This document shows positions 1 to 5,092 of a stretch of DNA of 11,338 nt, one piece after another. Position 1 is the first letter of the stretch, and each line of letters starts with the position of its first letter. Below the pieces are notes generated by a model. It saw only the letters and a program-made list of their open reading frames with translations, did not search any database and was not told the DNA's origin. Origin of the DNA: DAOOWV01 sp035371485. GTDB taxonomy: Bacteria; Patescibacteriota; Dojkabacteria; JAFGLO01. Where the stretch lies: contig DAOOWV010000030.1 in the NCBI GenBank assembly GCA_035371485.1, positions 1 to 11,338 of the forward strand, in the 5' to 3' direction. The position numbers and the translations under genes were made by a program.

Positions 1-652
1 TACCTCTAGGAGTAAACAAGGGAAGCCCTGGTCCGACTAAATCTGAAAAACAAAATAAATCTAACTGTTGCCCTAAGATTCTATGGTCACGTAACTTTGA
101 TTCCTCAAGAGTATTAATGTATTGCATCAAATCGTTTTCATTATGGAATGCAGTCCCATAAATTCTAGTTAACATTTCATTTTTTTCATTACCCTTCCAA
201 TAAGCTCCAGCAATTGATAATAATTCAAAACAACTAATTTCGCCTGAATTACTAACATGAGGGCCAGAACATAAATCCACAAAATCACCAAGCTTATAAA
301 TACTTACATTACCATTTCCTTTTGACACTAATTCATCAATTATTTCTAACTTATACGGTTGATTTAGATTTGAAAACAACTTTTTTGCTTCATTGGCAGT
401 AATCTCTTTTTTTTCAAAAGGGATTTTATCTTTTATAACTTGTATCATTTTGTTTTTTATGAGAACAAGATCTTGTTCAGTAAGTTTTAACCCTTGTGGA
501 AAGTTGACATCATAATAAAAGCCATTCTCAATTGATGGACCTATTCCAAATTGTGCCTCAGGGTACAATTGATTAATTGCATACGCCATTACGTGTGATG
601 CTGAATGACGAATAACATCCAATGGGTATTCTTTTTTATTTTGTGCTGGCAT
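1..652 (-). CDS. thrS: Threonyl-tRNA synthetase, N-terminal part (partial, TGS-less)
   Basis: Charges tRNA-Thr with threonine in the cytoplasm. The gene runs off the left edge; 217 codons are visible from the ATG at 652. The protein starts directly at the editing (second additional) domain: HSASH at residues 16-20 and CSGPH at 128-132 supply the HxxxH and CxxxH residues that line the editing site which removes mischarged Ser. The class II catalytic domain begins near residue 200 with SDLVGPGLPLFTPRG, typical of ThrRS. Only about 12 residues precede the editing domain, so the N-terminal TGS domain of long ThrRS (about 60 residues) is missing. This short form is known in some bacteria, including CPR lineages. 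The start is well supported because HSASH follows at once; there is no Shine-Dalgarno, only A-rich sequence. The upstream 653-885 region holds two strong hairpins that may control it. Identity is very sure; the C-terminal part is not seen. Confidence 0.96.
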   Translation of the reverse strand, partial: MPAQNKKEYPLDVIRHSASHVMAYAINQLYPEAQFGIGPSIENGFYYDVNFPQGLKLTEQDLVLIKNKMIQVIKDKIPFEKKEITANEAKKLFSNLNQPYKLEIIDELVSKGNGNVSIYKLGDFVDLCSGPHVSNSGEISCFELLSIAGAYWKGNEKNEMLTRIYGTAFHNENDLMQYINTLEESKLRDHRILGQQLDLFCFSDLVGPGLPLFTPRG

Positions 653-709
653 TTTGGTATTTTTAAAATTAATTTTATATATAGTGCAACAAATATGATT
701 TAAATGAAA

Positions 710-732
710 GAGGGCTCCCTTCGGGAGCCCTC
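710..732 (-). terminator. Perfect 10-bp GC-rich hairpin, terminator-like
   Basis: Arms GAGGGCTCCC and GGGAGCCCTC form a perfect 10-bp stem with a 3-nt loop (GAA on the - strand). On the - strand the stem is followed by CTCTTTCATTT, a weak U-tract. The real-looking terminator at 5963-5988 has the same GAA loop and a closing CCCTC before its T-run, which favours - strand action here. It lies 58 nt upstream of thrS and 154 nt downstream of the stop at 886. It may end the upstream transcript, end a short RNA from the promoter at 825-853, or attenuate thrS. On the + strand it is followed by CTTTATTTATT, but no + strand gene precedes it. Confidence 0.7.
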
Positions 733-752
733 CTTTATTTATTCTAATAATA

Positions 753-786
753 AACAACAGAGCATCCCTAGGGGAGCTGTGTTGTT
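753..786 (-). other. Second hairpin upstream of thrS, with CCCTAGGG in the loop
   Basis: Arms of 11 nt (AACAACAGAGC and GCTGTGTTGTT on the + strand) pair with one mismatch at 760/779. The 12-nt loop contains the 8-bp palindrome CCCTAGGG. On the - strand it precedes the terminator-like hairpin at 710-732 by 20 nt. The loop-side segment GCTCCC of this hairpin is complementary to GGGAGC in the 3' arm of the second hairpin, so an alternative pairing that disrupts the terminator can be drawn. It is seen directly as an inverted repeat; any regulatory role is inference. Confidence 0.5.
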
Positions 787-824
787 GTGATATTATTTAC
801 TATTAATATTTTTTCCATGTAGGT

Positions 825-853
825 ATTTTAACATATATAAAATGCAAAGGCAA
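825..853 (-). promoter_or_regulatory. Predicted sigma70-type promoter reading toward thrS
   Basis: On the - strand, TTGCCT (853-848) and TAAAAT (830-825) are separated by 17 bp. A transcript would start near 818, cross both hairpins at 753-786 and 710-732, and reach thrS after about 166 nt of leader. If the second hairpin terminates, the product would be an RNA of roughly 110-120 nt. A weak TATATA-type -10 between that hairpin and thrS may give thrS a separate start. Confidence 0.4.
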
Positions 854-885
854 TTAAATGTGAAAAGGTAGAAAAAGGCCAACGT

Positions 886-1143
886 CTATGTAGATTCAAC
901 CGTTTCAAGGATAAAAACAACAACAGGAGTATAATCTTCAGAAAAATTAGGACCCCAATGTTTTTTTACCCTTATTGTAGAAACTAAACCTGAGTCGCCT
1001 AAACGATATTGTACAGCAACCCTTGGTTCCTGTATATTATTACCGTCCAACAGAAACCATTGACCAAGGCTGTTACAAAGAATACAGTTACCTCTACGTC
1101 TTTCCCCCTTTAAAACAATAAATATCTTACTATATTTAACCAA
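886..1143 (-). CDS. Small protein of unknown function (85 aa, TTG start or 3' half of a frameshifted gene)
   Basis: I do not recognise this protein. It is 85 residues, with a basic GERRRG segment and alternating hydrophobic stretches (SKIFIVL, QWFLLDG, YTPVVVFILE) suggesting a small beta-rich domain; no signal peptide or membrane helix is clear. There is no ATG or GTG in the frame. An in-frame TAA lies just upstream of the TTG used as start, so this frame cannot extend. It overlaps the preceding ORF (1110-1304) by 34 nt in another frame. Either it is translated from TTG, coupled to the upstream ORF, or it is the C-terminal half of one roughly 140-residue protein broken by a single-base shift near 1140-1150. 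The second reading is attractive because the tail of the upstream ORF looks less protein-like than the start of this one. Residue make-up supports a real coding region. Confidence 0.5.
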   Translation of the reverse strand: MVKYSKIFIVLKGERRRGNCILCNSLGQWFLLDGNNIQEPRVAVQYRLGDSGLVSTIRVKKHWGPNFSEDYTPVVVFILETVEST

Positions 1144-1304
1144 ATCTTCTTATGTAATTCTGTATTAAAACTATAACCTTTCGTTATTAAAAAGTTTGAT
1201 AATTTATCAAAGTTATCAATTAATGAAGGTAGCACCGACAAACCAAGTACAGGATCTCCTTCCGTACCCACATCGCTATGTAATTCTTTGAATTCATCGC
1301 TCAT
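1110..1304 (-). CDS. Small protein of unknown function (64 aa), overlapping the next ORF
   Basis: ATG start at 1304. The first 50 residues look like a normal soluble helical domain (LSVLPSLIDNFDKLSNFLI) with an acidic N-terminus; the last residues (LNIVRYLLF) lie in the overlap and look like out-of-frame translation. No family is recognised. The stop is 34 nt inside the ORF at 886-1143. Joining the frames around KKIW would give a single protein of about 140 residues, so this may be the 5' half of a frameshifted gene or of a sequence error. I looked for a -1 slippery heptamer in the overlap and found none that fits. Promoter upstream is not clear; no Shine-Dalgarno. Confidence 0.45.
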   Translation of the reverse strand: MSDEFKELHSDVGTEGDPVLGLSVLPSLIDNFDKLSNFLITKGYSFNTELHKKIWLNIVRYLLF

Positions 1305-1341
1305 AATATGAATGCAGTCAAAACAGATAAATACAATGATT

Positions 1342-1369
1342 CTTATAATTAATAAGGATTAATTGTAAG
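1342..1369. terminator. AT-rich 12-bp hairpin just after the 1374-2474 gene
   Basis: Arms CTTATAATTAAT and ATTAATTGTAAG flank the 4-nt loop AAGG. All 12 pairs form in the + strand RNA (one G-U); on the - strand the same position is an A-C mismatch. It begins 4 nt beyond the stop codon of the - strand gene ending at 1374, the right place for its 3' end, but it has no GC and no proper U-tract on that strand. It may be a 3' stabilising hairpin or a weak terminator. Confidence 0.3.
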
Positions 1370-1373
1370 TCTT

Positions 1374-2474
1374 TTATTTCTCTTTTACAAGTAATTGGAC
1401 TAAATCTGTGTCCAAATTAGGATCTGGATCTGTTATTTCCTTAAATCGCTTGGGGATTTTAAATAAAGAACCTTCATATGGTCTTCCCCAAATTCTATCT
1501 CTTGCATTTTGCGCCCATGAAAGAAGTCCCCTATCATCTGGATCATCACCAATAAACTCTGCCATTTCTCTTATTTCTCTTACCATTATTTTGAGATATT
1601 GTCGACCTGTTCCTACAATAGCGATTGAAGTTAACTGTTGTAATGGAGTACTACCTTGAGCTCGTAATAAACTTTCAGCAATCACCATGGCATGTAAGAC
1701 ATCTTTCATAGTCTTGGCAAAACCTTCATTATATTTACAAATAATAGCCAACTGTCTTTCAGTTAGGGTTTCATTCAATCCAACCACTTTTAATAATTCT
1801 CTAGCCCTATCAGTCGGAAATTCAATAACTTCTCCAGTCCCATTACCATTCATACTAATGAAAGCATCTAACCATCTATTAAACATAGCTACTTTTCGTT
1901 CTGGAGTAGCTTGTTCGCCAATAGGTAAAACATTTAGATATTCAGCAACAATATCAGTTCCTTTTTGGACAGTTGCTGATCGCATGACGGCATTAAATTT
2001 TTCATCATCATACCTATGTCCAGTTTGTCCGTTAAAGCCATAACCTAAGTTTTTACCGGCAACTCTTCTTCTAATTAACTGGACACTTGCAGCAACTGCT
2101 AATTCTTCCCACAAATCTTGACTAAATCCCATACCACTTTTTAAGTCAAAATTGGCAAATGCATGTTGAACTTTTCCTGCAGTATCGAGTTCAAAACCTG
2201 TAACAGGCACTTTCTCTGGCATTAAGTAATAATCGGGACAAGAATTACCAGGTCTAAAGATGGAGCAAGCTTCAAAAGGTATCTTAGTACAATAACGACC
2301 TCTATCATCTACTACCTCCAAATGTTCACCACTCCCACACAAATTATCATAACGCCACTGTGGCACAAGTGTCCTGGTCGCGTTAGAATTTTTGAACTGG
2401 TCTTGGTCCGATCCATCAACCCCTAATCCAGGAATCATCAATGTCCGTTCAGTAGGAAATCCACGATCTAACAT
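1374..2474 (-). CDS. Hypothetical protein, 366 aa, no family recognised
   Basis: I do not recognise this protein. It is soluble-looking: no signal peptide and no membrane helix. Residues 46-79 hold four cysteines (C46, C62, C70, C79) that could bind a metal or form disulfides. A Gly-rich part follows at 140-155 (GYGFNGQTGHRYDDEKF begins near 144). From about 155 on it looks mainly helical, with an amphipathic stretch at 220-270 and a Gly/Ile patch SIAIVGTGRQYLKI around 283-296. The C-terminus is rich in Asp and Pro. The ATG at 2474 fits a consensus promoter at 2529-2557 with a leader of roughly 48 nt. GC is visibly higher (about 40%, against about 30% in neighbours), and the protein has more Gly, Arg and Ala than its neighbours, which may mean strong codon selection or transfer. 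It sits alone between the two ORFs at 886-1304 and the PspC operon. Confidence 0.85.
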   Translation of the reverse strand: MLDRGFPTERTLMIPGLGVDGSDQDQFKNSNATRTLVPQWRYDNLCGSGEHLEVVDDRGRYCTKIPFEACSIFRPGNSCPDYYLMPEKVPVTGFELDTAGKVQHAFANFDLKSGMGFSQDLWEELAVAASVQLIRRRVAGKNLGYGFNGQTGHRYDDEKFNAVMRSATVQKGTDIVAEYLNVLPIGEQATPERKVAMFNRWLDAFISMNGNGTGEVIEFPTDRARELLKVVGLNETLTERQLAIICKYNEGFAKTMKDVLHAMVIAESLLRAQGSTPLQQLTSIAIVGTGRQYLKIMVREIREMAEFIGDDPDDRGLLSWAQNARDRIWGRPYEGSLFKIPKRFKEITDPDPNLDTDLVQLLVKEK

Positions 2475-2528
2475 GGTTTCTTTAATTAATAAAATTATTT
2501 ACAAGTACCAACTTCACCTATTATATTA

Positions 2529-2557
2529 ATACTACTCCCAACAGACAACAATGTCAA
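2529..2557 (-). promoter_or_regulatory. Consensus promoter of the 1374-2474 gene
   Basis: On the - strand a perfect -35 TTGACA (2557-2552) is followed after 17 bp by TAGTAT (2534-2529). Transcription would start near 2522, about 48 nt before the ATG at 2474. It is the best -35 match in the window, suggesting the unknown protein is well expressed. It starts only 25 nt past the end of the toastrack gene, with no visible terminator between them. Confidence 0.6.
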
Positions 2558-2581
2558 GTTTTTCCTTTAATATATAACTTA

Positions 2582-3718
2582 CTATTCTAAAACGACATTA
2601 CCGGAAATAACTTTAATCTTCATGACATACTCTCCCTCACCTTCAACAATATAATTACCATCTCCCTTTAATTTATTATCTCCAATTTCAATTGAACCTG
2701 AAGTAACATCGTATTCAATTCTTATGCCCATATCTTTAGGAATGTCGAACTTCACATTACCAGAAGTAACATTTATCTCAACAACATCTGGTAACTTTTC
2801 GACATCTCCCAAATCAATATCTGCATTACCAGAAACAACTTTCAGGTAAAAACGATCTTTTATTCTAGATTCTTTTTTGCTATCTAGTGAAATATTTCCA
2901 GATGTTAACTCAACCGTTAAATTATCATAAACATTTTCATCAAATTGCATCTCTGCTTTTCCCGATACAATTTTTAACTCTAGATCTGTGGGAACATCAG
3001 TCTCCCCCAATTCTACTTTAAAAGTATTATCACTTTGTTCACCCCAATAAAGCCAACTGTTTTTAGCATCAACATTAAAATTAATTGAAAGCTCACCGTT
3101 TTGAAAGTCATTGTCAAGGTTAGGATTAACAACATTTTCATGGTACCACCCATAAGCAGTAAAAGGAGTTTTGTTTTCATAATTCTCTTTAAGTTTTAAA
3201 AGTCCTACATCACTTTTGATTACTATCTTCCTTCTTTCTTCATTTGAAAGCTGATCAGTATCTAACTTAAAATCTTTATAAATTTCATTTCCACTTCCTG
3301 TATTTTGATTTACCCAATTTCCTATCTTTCCTAAATTAATAACATTTGAACTTACTAAACCATATATTATTACGATAGATAATAGCAATGCTGTAATTAA
3401 AAGCATAATAATACTTTTCCACCATGATTCTTTAAAAACCTGTTCTATTCCCCACAGTATTATCATTACTGGCCAAAACCTCCAAATATTACTCCAAATT
3501 CCCCAAGGCAAAATACTAAAGTTATTCAATATTAATATGACTCCTAAAACAATCAAAAATAGACCTGCAGAAAGATCTGGATATTTCTTTTGAACCTTTT
3601 TATTTTCAGTGTAAGTCTTTTCATTGTCTTGATCAATTGATGAAGGTTGATTTTCAAAAGTTTTAGCTGTTAACTGGGTATTAATATGTTCCACTTTTTT
3701 TACTACTTTATCAGTCAT
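2582..3718 (-). CDS. LiaF-like membrane protein with C-terminal toastrack domain
   Basis: Probable envelope-stress sensor or scaffold acting at the cytoplasmic membrane. Residues 1-46 are a polar, probably cytoplasmic tail. Three membrane helices follow at about 49-67, 79-95 and 102-124; the first two, with the FWPVMIILWG motif, match the DUF5668/LiaF-type membrane module. Residues 150-378 form a beta-repeat domain of the toastrack/DUF4097 type with a recurring 'V/T-SG-N/K/S' turn at about 252, 273, 296, 319, 340 and 372 (VSGKAEM, TSGNISL, VSGNADI, TSGNVKF, TSGSIEI, ISGNVVL). In Gram-positive bacteria LiaF restrains the LiaRS system, and PspC-toastrack proteins occur in broad phage-shock type systems; no histidine kinase or regulator is in this window. 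Its ATG overlaps the stop of the preceding gene by 8 nt after an A-run, so it is the last gene of the 4384-2582 operon. Confidence 0.88.
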   Translation of the reverse strand: MTDKVVKKVEHINTQLTAKTFENQPSSIDQDNEKTYTENKKVQKKYPDLSAGLFLIVLGVILILNNFSILPWGIWSNIWRFWPVMIILWGIEQVFKESWWKSIIMLLITALLLSIVIIYGLVSSNVINLGKIGNWVNQNTGSGNEIYKDFKLDTDQLSNEERRKIVIKSDVGLLKLKENYENKTPFTAYGWYHENVVNPNLDNDFQNGELSINFNVDAKNSWLYWGEQSDNTFKVELGETDVPTDLELKIVSGKAEMQFDENVYDNLTVELTSGNISLDSKKESRIKDRFYLKVVSGNADIDLGDVEKLPDVVEINVTSGNVKFDIPKDMGIRIEYDVTSGSIEIGDNKLKGDGNYIVEGEGEYVMKIKVISGNVVLE

Positions 3719-3932
3719 TTTTTTTAAATAATAAAATTATGCCCACAATAACCAAAATTAATGGCCAAAATTTATCCGAATCAAACCAAATTTTAATCCC
3801 AAGAGATGATGCTAATAGCCAAACACCTACTAATATTATTATCACTCCAAATAGCTGTCTTCTTTTTGAAAAATCAGTGTTATCTATTTCTTTTTCAAAT
3901 TTTCCAGCTAAATCTTCAACTTTCTCTCCCAT
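3711..3932 (-). CDS. Small two-helix membrane protein, DUF5668/LiaI-like
   Basis: 73 residues from the ATG at 3932. A charged N-terminal segment (residues 1-25, partly amphipathic) is followed by helices at about 26-43 (LFGVIIILVGVWLLASSLG) and 53-70 (DKFWPLILVIVGIILLF). The helix-turn with FWPL and the terminal LLFKK are typical of the DUF5668/LiaI-LiaF membrane region, the same module as in the downstream toastrack protein, so it is likely its membrane partner. Other possible starts are ATG at 3944 (4 residues longer) and TTG at 3953. I prefer 3932 because its ATG follows the A-run exactly as at the next gene's start. It overlaps the end of the pspC gene by 17 nt and the start of the toastrack gene by 8 nt, so translation is probably coupled. 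Confidence 0.8.
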   Translation of the reverse strand: MGEKVEDLAGKFEKEIDNTDFSKRRQLFGVIIILVGVWLLASSLGIKIWFDSDKFWPLILVIVGIILLFKKND

Positions 3933-4173
3933 TTTTTTTTGCATTCTGTTCAACTACTTGTTTAGTTGGAATGTCTTTTTGATTTGGAGTGGGAATTATA
4001 ATCCAAAGTACAATATATACAAAAACACCTGTTCCTCCTAGTAAAGCAACAAGTACCCACAGAAACCTAACAATTGTAGGATCGATATTCAAATAATCAG
4101 CAATACCCGAAGCAACGCCTCCAAGTATCTGATCAGTTTCAGACCTATAAAGTCTTTTCGATTCTTTTTCCAT
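3916..4173 (-). CDS. PspC-domain membrane protein (second copy in operon)
   Basis: 85 residues. Residues 5-62 are a complete PspC domain: KRLYRSETDQILGGVASGIA, the conserved GGV-x-GIA-x-Y core, then DPTIVR and one hydrophobic region (34-62, with the GG kink at 46-47) ending in IIIP. PspC proteins are inner-membrane partners of phage-shock type envelope stress responses. Residues 63-85 form a polar tail with NAKKNGRES at the end. It is a paralogue of the PspC encoded at 4193-4384 (same motif order, roughly half identical in the core by eye). It lies 19 nt after that gene and overlaps the following DUF5668-like gene. The A-run encoding its KKN tail leads straight into the next ATG. Confidence 0.92.
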   Translation of the reverse strand: MEKESKRLYRSETDQILGGVASGIADYLNIDPTIVRFLWVLVALLGGTGVFVYIVLWIIIPTPNQKDIPTKQVVEQNAKKNGRES

Positions 4174-4192
4174 ATTTTATTAATTATAAAAA

Positions 4193-4384
4193 TTAAGGTT
4201 CGAGTGGAATTATGATTAACAACACTAGATATAACATCAAACCACTTCCTCCAAACACCGAAATTAAAACAAAGGGCAATCTAATAACGGTTGGATCCAT
4301 CGAAAGATACTTTGCAATACCAGAGGCAACACCACCAATCATCTGGTCAGATTTTAACCTATAAAGTTTTTTAATTTCTTCCAT
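4193..4384 (-). CDS. PspC-domain membrane protein (first gene of operon)
   Basis: 63 residues, consisting of almost nothing but the PspC domain: KKLYRLKSDQMIGGVASGIA at about 5-24, DPTVIR at 30-35, and a hydrophobic region to IIIP at 57-60. The start is the ATG at 4384. A longer reading to a TTG at 4444 is wrong, because that stretch is the promoter (-35 TTGAAT, -10 TATAAT) and translates as unlikely hydrophobic residues. Compared with the second PspC it lacks the polar C-terminal tail. It is the first gene of the pspC-pspC-DUF5668-toastrack operon. It acts in the cytoplasmic membrane; partners in this organism are inferred only from the gene order. Confidence 0.9.
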   Translation of the reverse strand: MEEIKKLYRLKSDQMIGGVASGIAKYLSMDPTVIRLPFVLISVFGGSGLMLYLVLLIIIPLEP

Positions 4385-4415
4385 AAAACAATTTAACAAA
4401 AGATTAATTAACAAT

Positions 4416-4444
4416 ATTATATTTGAGATCAAGACATAATTCAA
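4416..4444 (-). promoter_or_regulatory. Promoter of the PspC/toastrack operon
   Basis: On the - strand TTGAAT (4444-4439) and a perfect TATAAT (4421-4416) are 17 bp apart. The transcript would start near 4409, leaving a leader of about 25 nt before the ATG at 4384. The leader has no Shine-Dalgarno. The promoter lies just past the queH stop at 4456, so the operon is transcribed separately from queH or with partial read-through. Confidence 0.65.
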
Positions 4445-4455
4445 ATGAAGCTATT

Positions 4456-5022
4456 CTAAAGCTTTGACTTTTTATAATTTCCTATACTTCTTTCTAAGAG
4501 AGAGAAACAACATCCACAATAATTCTGCTTATAAAAGCCATGATTACATAAATCTTTATTAATATTATCAGGTATTAAAAATTCAACCCCAAATTCTTTT
4601 GATAATTTTTTACATAAGTTAATAATTGTTTTTTCATCTTGATATTTACTTGATAAGAGCGTTGTAGTCACGAAATCAAATTTTTGTTCACTTGCAAAAT
4701 AAAATGACTTTCTTAGTCTTAACTCCCAACAAATAGGACATCGAATTTCTTGAGGCGGAGGTATAAAACTTAAAGGAATTTTTTGAAAATAATCCTTAGG
4801 ACTCATGTCAGGAATTACAAGTTTGTAGTTAAAATCAGTTATATTTTTCACAACGTCTTTCAAAGTATTTAATCTCGCTAAATATTCTGTTCTTGGATGA
4901 ATATTAGGATTGTAAAAATAAAAGGTAATTAGGGTTAGTTTTGGAAAAACCGAGTTAGCTCTTAGAGAATCAACAATTTTCAAGAGACAATCTGCACAAC
5001 ACACATGTATTAAAAGCTTCAT
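4456..5022 (-). CDS. queH: Epoxyqueuosine reductase QueH
   Basis: QueH (formerly DUF208) reduces epoxyqueuosine to queuosine in the wobble position of tRNAs with GUN anticodons; it is the B12-independent alternative to QueG. The 188-residue protein carries the family's cysteines: CCADC at 8-12, RCPICWELRL at 94-103 (C95, C98), and YCGCC at 168-172, which hold an iron-sulfur cluster and a second metal site. Family motifs YNPNIHPRTEY (37-47) and TTTLLSSKYQD (119-129) are present, and the length is normal. The ATG at 5022 directly precedes the MKLLIHVCCADC motif, so the start is secure. No other queuosine gene is in the window. It is divergent from the gene at 5093 with a 70-bp gap; an AT-rich -10-like TATTAT close to the start suggests a very short leader, but this is weak. 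Confidence 0.93.
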   Translation of the reverse strand: MKLLIHVCCADCLLKIVDSLRANSVFPKLTLITFYFYNPNIHPRTEYLARLNTLKDVVKNITDFNYKLVIPDMSPKDYFQKIPLSFIPPPQEIRCPICWELRLRKSFYFASEQKFDFVTTTLLSSKYQDEKTIINLCKKLSKEFGVEFLIPDNINKDLCNHGFYKQNYCGCCFSLLERSIGNYKKSKL

Positions 5023-5034
5023 GATCTAATAATA

Positions 5035-5063
5035 TCGACTTATTTTTTGTTTATTTATACAAT
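5035..5063 (+). promoter_or_regulatory. Predicted promoter of the 5093-5935 gene
   Basis: TCGACT (5035-5040) and TACAAT (5058-5063, within TATACAAT) are 17 bp apart. Transcription would start near 5070, giving a leader of about 23 nt with no Shine-Dalgarno before the ATG at 5093. The -35 is only a 4 of 6 match. Confidence 0.4.
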
Positions 5064-5092
5064 ATCAATAACTTAATTTTATCACATTATTT

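Noticed and set aside
653..885. T-box leader for thrS
   Set aside because: No AGGGTGG-type T-box sequence or stem I layout could be found; only generic hairpins are present.
1408..2043. Two + strand ORFs (1408-1659 and 1687-2043) opposite the unknown 366-residue protein
   Set aside because: They are antisense shadows; their translations are low-complexity Ser/Leu/Ile and the - strand frame has a promoter and a natural composition.
3739..4041. + strand ORF across the pspC/DUF5668 region
   Set aside because: It is antisense to recognisable PspC and DUF5668 proteins and has no domain.
4385..4444. N-terminal extension of the first PspC to a TTG at 4444
   Set aside because: The stretch contains the -35 and -10 boxes of the operon promoter and would add about 20 hydrophobic residues not found in PspC proteins; the ATG at 4384 gives a normal PspC.
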